Shown: piece by piece, positions 6,832-14,766 of the stretch | How positions within the stretch are numbered: position 1 is the stretch's first letter | Layout of the letters: every line of letters begins with the position of its first letter | DNA from: Eikenella corrodens | GTDB lineage: Bacteria > Pseudomonadota > Gammaproteobacteria > Burkholderiales > Neisseriaceae | DNA length: 64,000 nucleotides | Direction: 5' to 3' | NCBI RefSeq assembly: GCF_900187105.1 | Contig: NZ_LT906482.1 | Coordinates: 1,798,001 to 1,862,000, forward strand | Notes under the pieces: model-generated | The model's input: only the letters and a program-made list of their open reading frames with translations | Database searches by the model: none | What the model was told of the DNA's origin: nothing | Made by a program: the position numbers and the translations under genes

Positions 6832-9126
6832 TCAATGCACGATGTAGAGCGCATCATGTTCGGTTTCGAGACGGGCGAGCAGGGTGTCGAGCTCGGCCAT
6901 CACGCTTTCAGCGGTATCGTGGCGTTTTGGTGCCGGCCAGCGGCGATGCGGGGTTTTAAATGGGGTTAGGTCAATCTCGGTTTCAGGTAGCCTGTTGGCC
7001 GGTGGTGAAAGGCGGTCGAGGTGGTGCAGGTGGTGTTTGTATTCGCGCGTAGCATCGGATTGGGCCCGGGTTTGCTCGGCGGCGGCACGGGCTGCGGCAA
7101 CTTGAGCGGCAGCTTCGCGGCTGTTAATGGCGGGCTTGGCAGTTAAATCATTCAGCGCCCCGTGCAAAATGGTGATTTCACGCTCTTTAATAATCGCAGG
7201 CGCTTCGCTTTCCAGCACCCGATCTATCTGTTGCAGTATCTCTTCACGCAGTAGCGGGATGTGGCAACGCGGCGGCTCCATACCGCGATATGGATTTTCC
7301 CCAAAAACCTTATCATCTTCTAATTCAAAATCAGCTACTTCTCCCACTTTTTTCGATTTCGTAGAGTTATTGACACCAGTCCAAGGGGCGGCTTTGCCGC
7401 CCTGTAGCATCTGCCATTCGTGGATGCGGCTAATTTTCACAAGCCCCGTTTCCGGCTCAAACACCCCGCGAATCATTGGCGGGCGCGGCTCTTGGTATCG
7501 GTTAAGTTCTTTCGGGTCTTCTTTGTAGAGGCGGATAGGGCGGGCAGAACGGCTGGCGGTAGCGCCACCCATAATCATCGTAAATTTTCCCCAGTCGCCA
7601 GCATCGGCGGCCAGCGCAGCGCGGACAATCGTGTCGTTGTAGTCGCCCGCAGTCATGCCCTCGCGGCGCAGCTCGCGCCAAGTGGTAACGGGAGCACCGC
7701 CGATTTGCTGGAACTGGCGGATGCCGTGCAGTGATGCCCAAGCATCCACCAGCTCGGCAGTTTCCACCACGTTGCGGCCATCGGCTTCGTAGTCGATGCC
7801 CACGCTGTCGCCCAGCGTGTTTTTGCCGTCGATATTTTTGGCAATGTATTTGGCAATGTAGCCCGCTGCCGTGCCGCGCCGCCAATCGATGGCTTTAAAA
7901 TTAACGCGGGCATCCACCTGCCGAAAGGCTCGGTAGTCGGCCGCCGCCCAAAAACCGGCTTCGGTCTGCATATCGGCCAGCAGCGACTTAATGCTAGACA
8001 CATGACCGCCATGCTCAATAGCACGGCGGCGCTGGGTGGCTTGAATCAATTTAGCCTGCTCGATGGCTGCGGCCTTGGTCTCAAAGTAATCTAATCCCAG
8101 CTCTTCGCGGCTGTCGCGGCAGGCGTAGCGGGCAACGGTGCGGCGGAAGGCTTGGCGGTGCTCTTTCGGCATAAAAAACAAGCCGTGCCAATGCGGCGTG
8201 CCGTCGTGGTGAGGCTCGGCCACGCGAAAGCCGTACACAGCAATCTCTTGGCGCTGCAGCGAGGCTTGGATGCGCCCCCACACTTTTTGCAGGTAGGCTT
8301 GCGCTTCGGCTGGCGTACTGCCGTCGTATTTGCTGTTTTGACTACCTGAAACATGATGCGCCGCATGAAATCGGCTGGGGCAGGTTAAGGTGATAAATTC
8401 GCCGATGTGTCCCGTTTCGCGGGCGATGTATTCAAAACCGGCAATGCGGGTCATCAGCTCGGCGCGGCGGATAGCTGGGTTGGCATTGGATTTTTCCACT
8501 AGCTCGGCCAGCGTGAAGGTTTGCCCCAGCTCATTCACCATCTGCAGCGATTCGAGCATCATGCGGTTGCGGTGTTTTTGCTGGCGGCGGCGCTGCAGCG
8601 ATGGCGCAGAAACATAGAGCCAATGGCGGCGGTGGATAAGGTTGAAGTCTTTGCGCAGCAGGGTTTCTAGGCGGCGGCCGATGGCACGGCGCAGGAAACG
8701 ACGCCACCAGCGAGCATCTTGCAGGCGCAGAGTAATCGCCTCCCAGTTGTTGGCTTTGATTTGCTCGGCAAAGCGGCTTTTCCAATCATCCAATCCCTGC
8801 TCCTCTGCCAACTTGAGCTGTTTCAACACATTCATGCCATACATAGCGCGGCTGCGGAACAAAGCAGCCTGCTTGTCGGCATAGCTGCGAATGTCGTCGT
8901 CTGATGCGTTTAAATCCAGCGGCAGCGGATTCCACATAAACGGGCGAGCAAATTCACAGAGCCATAAGTTGGCCGCGCTGTCGCTGTACTCATATTGCAG
9001 CGCATGGGGTTTGCACACCGGTTTCACGTTTGCAATCTTCAGCCAACGCTGCCGCGCCATCTCGGCGATGGCGGCTGGCATCTTGTCTAAAAATTCCTGG
9101 GCAAACGGGGTAACTTGGGTGAGCAT
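6832..9126 (-). CDS. P2 gpA-like rolling-circle replication endonuclease
   Basis: This 764-aa protein matches the replication gene A protein of P2-like phages. In that family it nicks the phage origin and stays covalently bound to the DNA to start rolling-circle replication. An HUH motif is visible at TPHWHGLFF (His312, His314), and a paired-tyrosine motif at YIAKYIAKN (Tyr423, Tyr427), the arrangement found in P2 gpA. The gene is intact, so replication from this remnant is conceivable. The start ATG has no clear ribosome site. Exact uptake sequences lie in or beside the gene, including 6981-6993. Confidence 0.9.
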   Translation of the reverse strand: MLTQVTPFAQEFLDKMPAAIAEMARQRWLKIANVKPVCKPHALQYEYSDSAANLWLCEFARPFMWNPLPLDLNASDDDIRSYADKQAALFRSRAMYGMNVLKQLKLAEEQGLDDWKSRFAEQIKANNWEAITLRLQDARWWRRFLRRAIGRRLETLLRKDFNLIHRRHWLYVSAPSLQRRRQQKHRNRMMLESLQMVNELGQTFTLAELVEKSNANPAIRRAELMTRIAGFEYIARETGHIGEFITLTCPSRFHAAHHVSGSQNSKYDGSTPAEAQAYLQKVWGRIQASLQRQEIAVYGFRVAEPHHDGTPHWHGLFFMPKEHRQAFRRTVARYACRDSREELGLDYFETKAAAIEQAKLIQATQRRRAIEHGGHVSSIKSLLADMQTEAGFWAAADYRAFRQVDARVNFKAIDWRRGTAAGYIAKYIAKNIDGKNTLGDSVGIDYEADGRNVVETAELVDAWASLHGIRQFQQIGGAPVTTWRELRREGMTAGDYNDTIVRAALAADAGDWGKFTMIMGGATASRSARPIRLYKEDPKELNRYQEPRPPMIRGVFEPETGLVKISRIHEWQMLQGGKAAPWTGVNNSTKSKKVGEVADFELEDDKVFGENPYRGMEPPRCHIPLLREEILQQIDRVLESEAPAIIKEREITILHGALNDLTAKPAINSREAAAQVAAARAAAEQTRAQSDATREYKHHLHHLDRLSPPANRLPETEIDLTPFKTPHRRWPAPKRHDTAESVMAELDTLLARLETEHDALYIVH

Positions 9127-9169
9127 GACGGATGGTGGCGGTTGGTTGCAGGTTAGTAGTTGCGGATTT

Positions 9170-9382
9170 TCAGGTAGCCTCTTTGGTTATCAGGTGGCGG
9201 CGGAAATCTATATCTGTGCACGAAACCACACCCTCATCCTCCAACTCATCCAAAATTGAAGCAGCTTCGGCATAGCCGATGCGCAGAGCACGTTGGAGTT
9301 TGCTGATAGTAATGCCGCTGTGATTTTCAGGTAGCCTGATAAATTCGAGTGCGGCTTGTTTGGTTTGCTCTTTTACACTCAT
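9170..9382 (-). CDS. Small FtsK-gamma-like winged-helix protein
   Basis: A 70-aa phage protein whose core (ISKLQRALRIGYAEAASILD followed by ELEDEGVV) closely resembles the gamma domain of the FtsK/SpoIIIE translocases, a winged helix that reads KOPS-type polarity sites. No motor domain is present, so it is a free DNA-binding domain. It may bind phage or chromosomal sites; the target is unknown. Its ATG overlaps the upstream stop as ATGA. An uptake sequence inside it is read as RLPEN. Confidence 0.6.
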   Translation of the reverse strand: MSVKEQTKQAALEFIRLPENHSGITISKLQRALRIGYAEAASILDELEDEGVVSCTDIDFRRHLITKEAT

Positions 9383-9687
9383 TGCATATCCTCTTCTTTC
9401 ACAAACACACCATCCCGCATTACCCCTCGGCGGTCTTTAATCTCTTCATGGGCCTGCGCGATGCAATCCTCGATTTTCAACCCTTGCTGGGCAGCAAGGA
9501 TGGTGAGCACTACCACGCAATCACCGATGCTGTCGGCTATCTTGGCGCGCTGTCGGCATTTGGAAATATCAGCGGCCAGCTCGCCTGTCTCCTCTGTAAG
9601 CTTGGCGAGTTGGCGGAAGCTGTCGCTGCCGTTGATAAGGTTGCGGGCTTCTGCCCATTCGCGGATTTGCTGGAATGTTTGGATCAT
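9379..9687 (-). CDS. MazG-like nucleotide pyrophosphohydrolase
   Basis: This 102-aa protein has the all-alpha NTP pyrophosphatase fold signature: KLTEETGELAADISK followed by DSIGDCVVVLTILAAQQG, with the E-x2-E and D-x-x-D metal-binding pattern of MazG and dUTPase-like proteins. Phage versions are thought to adjust nucleotide or alarmone pools. A strong AAGGAG ribosome site precedes ATG 9687. It is translationally coupled to the FtsK-gamma-like gene. Confidence 0.75.
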   Translation of the reverse strand: MIQTFQQIREWAEARNLINGSDSFRQLAKLTEETGELAADISKCRQRAKIADSIGDCVVVLTILAAQQGLKIEDCIAQAHEEIKDRRGVMRDGVFVKEEDMQ

Positions 9688-9755
9688 GATTGCTCCTTAA
9701 TTTGGATTGCTTGGGATTAATTGCCGGATGCGCTGGCCTATCCAACGCATCACCT

Positions 9756-10040
9756 TCAGGTAGCCTTCTTTTGATTGTCGAATAAATCGGTGCGGCGGCA
9801 GGTGCATTTGTGCAAACCACGCTGTTTGCGGCGCACATCGGCTGCAATCACTGCATAGTCAATATCTTTGGCGAGGTCTGGAAATCCGGCCTGCTCGGCA
9901 ATTTCAGCCAGCGTGTCGAGGCAGGCGTATTGATACATGAAGCCACCCTCGGCCAGAGCAGGCTCGCGGTGCATCACTTTCTCGTTTATCAGCACCTTAT
10001 GCTTTTCAAACAGTTTGGCCAGAATGTCTTGGAGGTTCAT
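9756..10040 (-). CDS. Hypothetical prophage protein
   Basis: A 94-aa acidic-to-neutral protein with no family I recognise. The C-terminal part has a CTC motif (HKCTCRRTDL). ATG 10040 is chosen because GGAG lies 8 nt upstream and it overlaps the preceding stop as TGATG. The end Lys-Lys-Ala-Thr-stop is encoded by an uptake sequence variant. Confidence 0.6.
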   Translation of the reverse strand: MNLQDILAKLFEKHKVLINEKVMHREPALAEGGFMYQYACLDTLAEIAEQAGFPDLAKDIDYAVIAADVRRKQRGLHKCTCRRTDLFDNQKKAT

Positions 10041-10231
10041 CAAAATAGCTCCTGTTGTTTAGGCTCGTTTTCATCTATCCACTCATAAATAAACATAGGG
10101 AAACACTGCGCGGACGGAACGATGTTTAAATCTGGGATTTGGTCGGTTATCAGGCAGGAAAATCCGGCTGGCGTGCTGCTGGTGCAGATAACTAGGTTGT
10201 TGCCGAAAGGCGGGATGGGTGGTGAGTTCAT
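10040..10231 (-). CDS. Hypothetical small prophage protein
   Basis: A 63-aa ORF linked at both ends by translational coupling: its ATG overlaps the upstream stop (ATGA) and its stop overlaps the next ATG (TGATG). The product is hydrophobic in the middle and ends in an acidic/Gln tail (NEPKQQELF). No family is recognised. The coupling is the main support. Confidence 0.55.
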   Translation of the reverse strand: MNSPPIPPFGNNLVICTSSTPAGFSCLITDQIPDLNIVPSAQCFPMFIYEWIDENEPKQQELF

Positions 10232-10476
10232 TTTTTCAGGTAGCCTGAATTTTTTAGCTCTAGATCTGCCATTACTTCTTCGCGGCGGCGCCGGGCGGCT
10301 TGGCTGATGGCTTGGTATTTGCCGCAGGCTGGGCGGTGAGATGGCAGGAAGTTGAAACATTCGCCTTGCGTACAGGCGGCAAAACCGTGGCGCAGCATGG
10401 GCGCTGGTTTTGGTTCGCCATCTTTTCCGGCTTGACTGGTTTGCCAATGGCGGCAAGTGCGGCAGGTTTGACTCAT
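10228..10476 (-). CDS. Cysteine-rich small prophage protein
   Basis: An 82-aa protein with five cysteines and three histidines in the first 50 residues (CRTCRHW, then a later CTQGECF and HRPACGKY). This suggests a metal-binding small domain. The C-terminus is helical and basic. It starts after a GGAG/GAGG ribosome site and is coupled to the next ORF. Function unknown. Confidence 0.65.
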   Translation of the reverse strand: MSQTCRTCRHWQTSQAGKDGEPKPAPMLRHGFAACTQGECFNFLPSHRPACGKYQAISQAARRRREEVMADLELKNSGYLKK

Positions 10477-10493
10477 TCCTCTACTCCCATTAC

Positions 10494-11417
10494 TTATGAT
10501 TTGATTGCATAAAAACGTTCTTCATATTGGTTGCACAGTCGGCGGATTTCGGCCAGCATATGCAAAAAGTCGATGGCGGCACCGAACAGGCTGATAAGGC
10601 TCAGCTGCCATTCCAAGCTGTTTTCCAGCCGTTTGATGTCGCTCTGCAGCACGGCTTGATTCAGCGCGTCAATGGCGGCCTCGCTCATCTTGGCTTCAGC
10701 TTCAACGGGGCGGCGCGGCAACGGCCAATTGCAGGCCTCGTCCAAGCTTTCGCGCTGCTCACAAACGATTTGCGCGGCGGTGCAGTCATACACGCCGCTG
10801 CGGTATTCAGGGGTGTCTTTTTGCTTGTCGATGACAATAAAGAGTACGTTGATTTTCGTGTCTTCAAAGGCGTTCTCGACTGTCCACAGTTCGGCCAGAC
10901 GACAGCCGACGGTTTGCCGCATCCGCGCTTCGGCGGCACGATAGGCAATACCTGGAAAGGCTACCTGAAAGCTGAAACGGCGCACTTGCTGCAGAGATTT
11001 AAGAATGAAGATGTCGTCTAGGCAGCCGGACTTTTTCCACGGGAACAGCTGCTGCACCGCCAGTTTTTCGCTGTCTGGCAGGTCTTTGAACTTGAGCGAA
11101 AACGGCGGATTCATGATGGCGCAGTCCATCTCGCGCTGCGGCCGGTACAGGAAAAAGCTGGTATGGCTGACGGCGGCATGCGGATAATTCTGCCGGAGGG
11201 CTTGGCAGGCGGACTCCTGGATTTCAACTGCCTCAAACTCAGACGGCTGCACGAACTGCTCGAGCTGGCCGCTGCCGGCCGCACCGTCCAACACGGAAGG
11301 ATGGTCTCCGGCAAAGCGCCGCACGGTATCAGCCACGAAGCGGCGCAGGGTTTCACCGGTGATGTATTCGGCGAATTTGTCGGCGTTTTTACGGTTGTTG
11401 TGCTCTTGAAAGGTCAT
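10494..11417 (-). CDS. Phage N6-adenine-type DNA methyltransferase
   Basis: This 307-aa protein has a SAM-binding motif (VLDGAAGSGQLEQFV) and the catalytic NPPF motif (CAIMNPPFSLKF), the gamma-class order typical of adenine methylases. No endonuclease or specificity subunit is next to it, so it looks like an orphan phage methylase that could protect phage DNA or alter regulation. The ATG at 11417 (MTFQEHNNRKN) is preferred; an upstream in-frame extension has no support. An uptake sequence at 10958-10970 is read as FQVAF. Confidence 0.75.
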   Translation of the reverse strand: MTFQEHNNRKNADKFAEYITGETLRRFVADTVRRFAGDHPSVLDGAAGSGQLEQFVQPSEFEAVEIQESACQALRQNYPHAAVSHTSFFLYRPQREMDCAIMNPPFSLKFKDLPDSEKLAVQQLFPWKKSGCLDDIFILKSLQQVRRFSFQVAFPGIAYRAAEARMRQTVGCRLAELWTVENAFEDTKINVLFIVIDKQKDTPEYRSGVYDCTAAQIVCEQRESLDEACNWPLPRRPVEAEAKMSEAAIDALNQAVLQSDIKRLENSLEWQLSLISLFGAAIDFLHMLAEIRRLCNQYEERFYAIKS

Positions 11418-11619
11418 TGGATTTTGTCCATTCTCTGGCTTGCTCTGGGGTAGGAAAACGTTTTCGGATGCGGCGGATGCGCTGTAATTTGCCGTCGGTA
11501 TCGTGCTGCCAAATGCTGATTTCGCCGCGCCAGCAGTCATGCCGCTTATGTTTGATACCGTGTTTGAGGCCTTTACTGCTTGAATCGTGATAAACGCAGG
11601 TACGGATGTGGATATTCAT
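11389..11619 (-). CDS. Hypothetical basic prophage protein
   Basis: A 76-aa Lys/His/Arg-rich protein (GLKHGIKHKRHDCWRGE). ATG 11619 has GGAGG six bases upstream. It overlaps the methylase start by 29 bp and the preceding gene by ATGA, so it sits in the same operon. No family recognised. Confidence 0.6.
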   Translation of the reverse strand: MNIHIRTCVYHDSSSKGLKHGIKHKRHDCWRGEISIWQHDTDGKLQRIRRIRKRFPTPEQAREWTKSNDLSRAQQP

Positions 11620-11924
11620 TGGCCACCTCCTACTGGTTCCAGAACTACCCCAGCCATCGGATCGCGGCTGGTAGCGTCGGCCAAGGCGGCAGCCTGGCGG
11701 CGGGTGCGGCAATCGGCACGGGCTTGCTCGGTGGCAAGATCGGCAGCGGTGATTTGGTGCTGCAAATCTTGGTTTACTTGGAAATACAGGCCGGCGCGGC
11801 GTTCGGCGTTGTCCAGCTCGGCCTGCATGGCGGCTTGCTGGTTGGCGCGATAGGTATCGTTGATGTATTCGCCAGCCGGTATACCGATGATGATGCCAAG
11901 CAATATGGCGGCAGCTTTAGACAT
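11616..11924 (-). CDS. Prophage membrane-anchored coiled-coil protein
   Basis: A 102-aa protein with one N-terminal membrane segment (AAAILLGIIIGIPAG) followed by a Gln/Ala/Glu-rich helix, as in Rz-type spanins or small inner-membrane phage proteins. The position in the early operon argues against a lysis role. It has a GGAG ribosome site and couples to the next gene. Confidence 0.55.
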   Translation of the reverse strand: MSKAAAILLGIIIGIPAGEYINDTYRANQQAAMQAELDNAERRAGLYFQVNQDLQHQITAADLATEQARADCRTRRQAAALADATSRDPMAGVVLEPVGGGQ

Positions 11925-12327
11925 GGTTTTCTCCTAAGTAGCGAAGTTCTAGGTTGATGGCTTCTGACAGTTTGCTCGGATGACGCAGCCAAACATAAAT
12001 CAATGTGATGTCGTACCCGTTCGGCTCTTTTGGTTCGCTACGGCGCAGCTCCCAGCCACTCTCCTCAATAAACTCTTGCACGGCGCGGTCGACGCGAACG
12101 TCTTGCTCCACTGTTTCAATATCGAATAGCAGGGTAATGGTGCTGTAATCGGCAAAGCAGCCCATTTGAAACGACACCCCGGCAGAGTGCAGGCAGTCGG
12201 CAAGCTGCTGCAGCGGTTCATATAGTGCACAGGCGCCATCAGCTTGCGCATACACGCGGCGGATGCTTTCAGCGGCGTTGGCTTGAATCATTTTGGCTAC
12301 CTGAAAATCGGGAGTAGGGCTAATCAT
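11917..12327 (-). CDS. Hypothetical prophage protein
   Basis: A 136-aa soluble protein without a recognised family. Translation starts at ATG 12327 after AAGGAAAC, and the end overlaps the next gene by 8 bp. An uptake sequence near codon 6 is read as FQVAK. The C-terminal half alternates hydrophobic and charged residues, suggesting a compact alpha/beta domain. Confidence 0.6.
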   Translation of the reverse strand: MISPTPDFQVAKMIQANAAESIRRVYAQADGACALYEPLQQLADCLHSAGVSFQMGCFADYSTITLLFDIETVEQDVRVDRAVQEFIEESGWELRRSEPKEPNGYDITLIYVWLRHPSKLSEAINLELRYLGENHV

Positions 12328-12568
12328 AATTACGGTTTCCTTGGCGTTGATTAAGCTGGTCGATGAGGTAGCTAATGTGGTCGGCGGCGGTACTGTCCGG
12401 GCTGTGCACGGCCTGCATGGTTTCCCACACACCGGCGAGCTGGTTATAGGCGGCGGTGGCAAGGTGGCCGCTTACGCCATCAGACAGAGCGGCATTGGCG
12501 GCTGCAATGGCATCGCGGTAGAGGCGGTTGCCGAGACGGATCACGGCTTGCTGTTGGCTGGCATTCAT
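12320..12568 (-). CDS. Hypothetical small prophage protein
   Basis: An 82-aa Ala/Gln-rich, predicted helical protein. ATG 12568 overlaps the preceding stop as TGATG and a GGAGG lies upstream, giving clear coupling. Function unknown. Confidence 0.6.
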   Translation of the reverse strand: MNASQQQAVIRLGNRLYRDAIAAANAALSDGVSGHLATAAYNQLAGVWETMQAVHSPDSTAADHISYLIDQLNQRQGNRNYD

Positions 12569-13026
12569 CAGGCAGCCTCCCTTTGTCTGTTTGGCGTGGC
12601 GAGCTTGAGCGGCGTAGCGGTGAGGCGCACTTGCGGCTGCACGGCGCGGATACCGAGGCGGCGGGCGGCGGCACGGGCGGCGATGATGCACTCGTCCAGC
12701 TGCCACAACAGATTGGCTACCTCCGGCAGGCAGAGCGTGCCCACCGGCAGCTCGTAGGTGATGAGGGTGGTGTTGATTTGGGCGGTAGCGCGGTGGATGT
12801 GGCCGCACAGCTTTTGCACAATTTCCACCCCTTCTGCCTGCTTCGGGGTGAGCAGGCGGCTGGCGATTTGGTTGGCCGGCAATTCGTGCACCATCGGCTG
12901 GCGCGGGGCGGCGGTTTGCATGGGCACATGTTCGGCTAATTTAGCCAACATCTGATTACGGCAATCCCAAGCGGCTTGCGTATAACCAGCGGGGCGCGGT
13001 TTTTCAAATTGCTGAATTGATTGCAT
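12568..13026 (-). CDS. Hypothetical prophage protein
   Basis: A 152-aa helical protein beginning at ATG 13026 after GGAAAGGAAAAAT. It shows no motif that I recognise. It belongs to the leftward operon and is coupled to the next ORF. Confidence 0.65.
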   Translation of the reverse strand: MQSIQQFEKPRPAGYTQAAWDCRNQMLAKLAEHVPMQTAAPRQPMVHELPANQIASRLLTPKQAEGVEIVQKLCGHIHRATAQINTTLITYELPVGTLCLPEVANLLWQLDECIIAARAAARRLGIRAVQPQVRLTATPLKLATPNRQREAA

Positions 13027-13095
13027 TTTATTTTTCCTTTCCCTTTTTTAGGGCGGCAAAAACCCTGCTGCACGCAGCAAGCGGCAGCGGCAGGC

Positions 13096-13389
13096 TTAAA
13101 ATAATTGGTCTTCTACGGGCGGGGGATTGATGAAAAAGCTGGCATCTACTGTTTCAGGTAGCGTGCCGTGGCGCAGCGGGGTGGGCGGCTCATGGGTGGT
13201 TTTGATGATTTCAAACATACCCAAACCACGCCAGCCGCAAAGGTGATTGGTGCACCAAACATAATATTGGCGCGTGAGCTGGCTCGGCTTGCTGCTACCG
13301 CGCACTAGGCAGCGGTGGCCGCAGTTGGGGCAGGCTACCTGAACGCGGAATTTGCCCGGCTCGTGTTGGTTACGGTTTTTCAGCGGCAT
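13096..13389 (-). CDS. Ogr/Delta-like zinc-finger transcription activator
   Basis: The protein (97 aa) holds the four-cysteine pattern C-x2-C-x22-C-x4-C (CPNCGH ... CTNHLCGW), the hallmark of the Ogr/Delta late-gene activators of P2 and P4. These bind zinc and recruit RNA polymerase to late promoters. ATG 13389 has GGGGA nine bases upstream; a longer start at 13404 is possible. Its place in the early operon, next to CII rather than at the right end as in P2, is unusual. It may act on the remaining tail genes. Confidence 0.75.
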   Translation of the reverse strand: MPLKNRNQHEPGKFRVQVACPNCGHRCLVRGSSKPSQLTRQYYVWCTNHLCGWRGLGMFEIIKTTHEPPTPLRHGTLPETVDASFFINPPPVEDQLF

Positions 13390-13849
13390 CTGAAAAATCC
13401 CCATAGATGCGGTCGGTGAGGGCGGCCACAGATACCAGGCGGTTTACCACGCTGCGCACCTGCGCCCACAGCTCGGCACTTTCGGAGCGGCTTAAAAAGC
13501 CGTCGGCAGTGGATTCGCGCCATTGCACGAACAGCTGGCCGAGCTCTTCAACCGCGCCGTGCAGGTGGTCGCGGATGTCTTCGCCGAGCAGGGCGGCCGC
13601 ATCCATTTCCGGCACCGGTACAAATACCCCGCCGCTTTCGGCAGCCACGGCGGCGGCAAAATCGGTGCGGTCGGTGAGGCGTTGCAGCAGCATGGCTTCG
13701 GCGATACCGATGCGCTGGCCTTTGACTTCGTAGAGTCGGTTTTCCAGTGCGGCAGTAGTCATGCCGAGCATGGCGGCGCTGGCGGCGTAGCCGCCGTTGG
13801 GCGACTGTGCCATCGTGCGGATGGCTTGATTGATGGGGTTAGGCGTCAT
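13370..13849 (-). CDS. Phage regulatory protein, CII/YmfL-like
   Basis: A 159-aa protein with an N-terminal helix-turn-helix-like segment (SAAMLGMTTAALENRLYEVK) and a helical C-terminus, as in the phage regulatory CII family. Family members control the lysis-lysogeny switch or early transcription. It overlaps the Ogr-like gene and the preceding ORF, so it is cotranscribed with both. Confidence 0.7.
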   Translation of the reverse strand: MTPNPINQAIRTMAQSPNGGYAASAAMLGMTTAALENRLYEVKGQRIGIAEAMLLQRLTDRTDFAAAVAAESGGVFVPVPEMDAAALLGEDIRDHLHGAVEELGQLFVQWRESTADGFLSRSESAELWAQVRSVVNRLVSVAALTDRIYGDFSDAAEKP

Positions 13850-14351
13850 CAGTCATCCCTTTCAGCAGTTGATCTAAATCCGTGATAAGCTCTTCTTGCT
13901 TTGCTAACCAATTATCAAAATAACTGGATCTCAAAAATGAATCAGAAACTATCTTACGACGAGCTTGAGAAGATGCTCCGCGCAACATCATCACGATTGA
14001 GCCGTGCAGAGAAAGAACTCGACGCTCAAGAACTGCTAATTGCTGCTTTGCTGCGTAGCTTTTTAGCTGGATGCAACGGCGATAAAGCTGGCATTCGAGA
14101 TCGGATTGCGGAGCTGGTTGTGGAGGAACAGACGCTTGGACTGATGCTGTGCAGCCCGGATCCGGAAGAGGCGCAGCAGGTGATTGAGGAAGCGTTGGCA
14201 ACGCTGGATTCGCGGCTGAAGCTGCACAATCAAACGGGGTGCTGATGATTTCATCGGGCGCGGCCTTATAGGCTTCGGCGATGCGCTGATTGAGTCTCTG
14301 CAGGCGCATTTTGAGGCGGCGCAGTTTTTTGCTGTATTGGATTTTTGCCAT
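13839..14351 (-). CDS. Hypothetical prophage ORF, overlaps an antisense ORF
   Basis: A 170-aa ORF starting at ATG 14351 after AAAGGG. Both ends look protein-like: a basic helix at the start (MAKIQYSKKLRRLKMRLQRL) and an acidic helix at the end (KQEELITDLDQLLKGM). The middle is Ala/Pro/Ser-rich and lies exactly opposite the ORF on the other strand. Its stop overlaps the CII gene start. One of the two overlapping ORFs may be spurious. Confidence 0.45.
   Translation of the reverse strand: MAKIQYSKKLRRLKMRLQRLNQRIAEAYKAAPDEIISTPFDCAASAANPALPTLPQSPAAPLPDPGCTASVQASVPPQPAPQSDLECQLYRRCIQLKSYAAKQQLAVLERRVLSLHGSIVMMLRGASSQARRKIVSDSFLRSSYFDNWLAKQEELITDLDQLLKGMTDDA
13937..14245 (+). CDS. Hypothetical helical protein, antisense to a leftward ORF
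   Basis: A 102-aa ORF on the strand opposite to the early operon. Codon use looks genuine (frequent GAG, CTG, GCG) and the product is a Leu/Glu-rich helical protein (SRAEKELDAQELLIAALLRS). The ribosome site is weak (GGA 8-10 nt upstream). No family recognised. It lies wholly inside the leftward ORF 13839-14351, and only one may be translated. Confidence 0.5.
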   Translation: MNQKLSYDELEKMLRATSSRLSRAEKELDAQELLIAALLRSFLAGCNGDKAGIRDRIAELVVEEQTLGLMLCSPDPEEAQQVIEEALATLDSRLKLHNQTGC

Positions 14352-14395
14352 GATTAGCCCTTTCGTGTCTTGGTGTTCAGGTAGCCTGAAAGGGC

Positions 14396-14605
14396 TTAGG
14401 ATGCAGTTACCGATTCGGCAGCCACTACTTGGCGGGCAGCCTTAACGGCGGCAGTGCGGACAAAACCCGAGACGGCGGCACCGTTAATAGCGGCAGCCTG
14501 CTTGATAAGTGCTAAGTCTTCGGGGTTGTTGATTACAGCCTGAATAATCGGGCTGTTATTGCGACGGCGCCTAGTCGGCTCCGGTTTGACATTTTGGCGG
14601 TTCAT
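14396..14605 (-). CDS. Ribbon-helix-helix-like regulator (DUF1778-like)
   Basis: A 69-aa basic protein. Its core (PEDLALIKQAAAINGAAVSG, then FVRTAAVKAARQV) resembles DUF1778/TacA-type antitoxins, which bind DNA through a ribbon-helix-helix fold. No toxin gene adjoins it, so it is more likely a Cox-like phage regulator: it is the first gene of the leftward early operon, directly behind the operator region. AGAAAGG precedes the ATG. Confidence 0.55.
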   Translation of the reverse strand: MNRQNVKPEPTRRRRNNSPIIQAVINNPEDLALIKQAAAINGAAVSGFVRTAAVKAARQVVAAESVTAS

Positions 14606-14622
14606 TTTATAATTGCCTTTCT

Positions 14623-14691
14623 CGCCTAATAGGCGTTATGGTTTCGCGTTGTGGTGATGCGCACTATATTGCCTATTAGCAAATTTGTAAA
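14623..14691 (-). promoter_or_regulatory. Leftward early promoter with repressor operators
   Basis: On the minus strand TTTACA (14686-14691) and TATAGT (14663-14668) are 17 bp apart, a good sigma70 promoter for the early operon. The spacer contains TTGCCTATTAGCAA (14669-14682), and a perfect palindrome CGCCTAATAGGCG lies at 14623-14635. These related sites are the probable operators of the divergent repressor, so occupation would block the promoter. Confidence 0.7.
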
Positions 14692-14766
14692 CAGCCAAAA
14701 CGCAATTTAATTAGCCTTTAGCAATTTATTGTTGTTTTGAAAGGTAATTTAAATTTGCTTTTAACC

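Noticed and set aside
14396-14605. Type II toxin-antitoxin pair
   Set aside because: Only an antitoxin-like DNA-binding protein is present; no GNAT or other toxin gene adjoins it.
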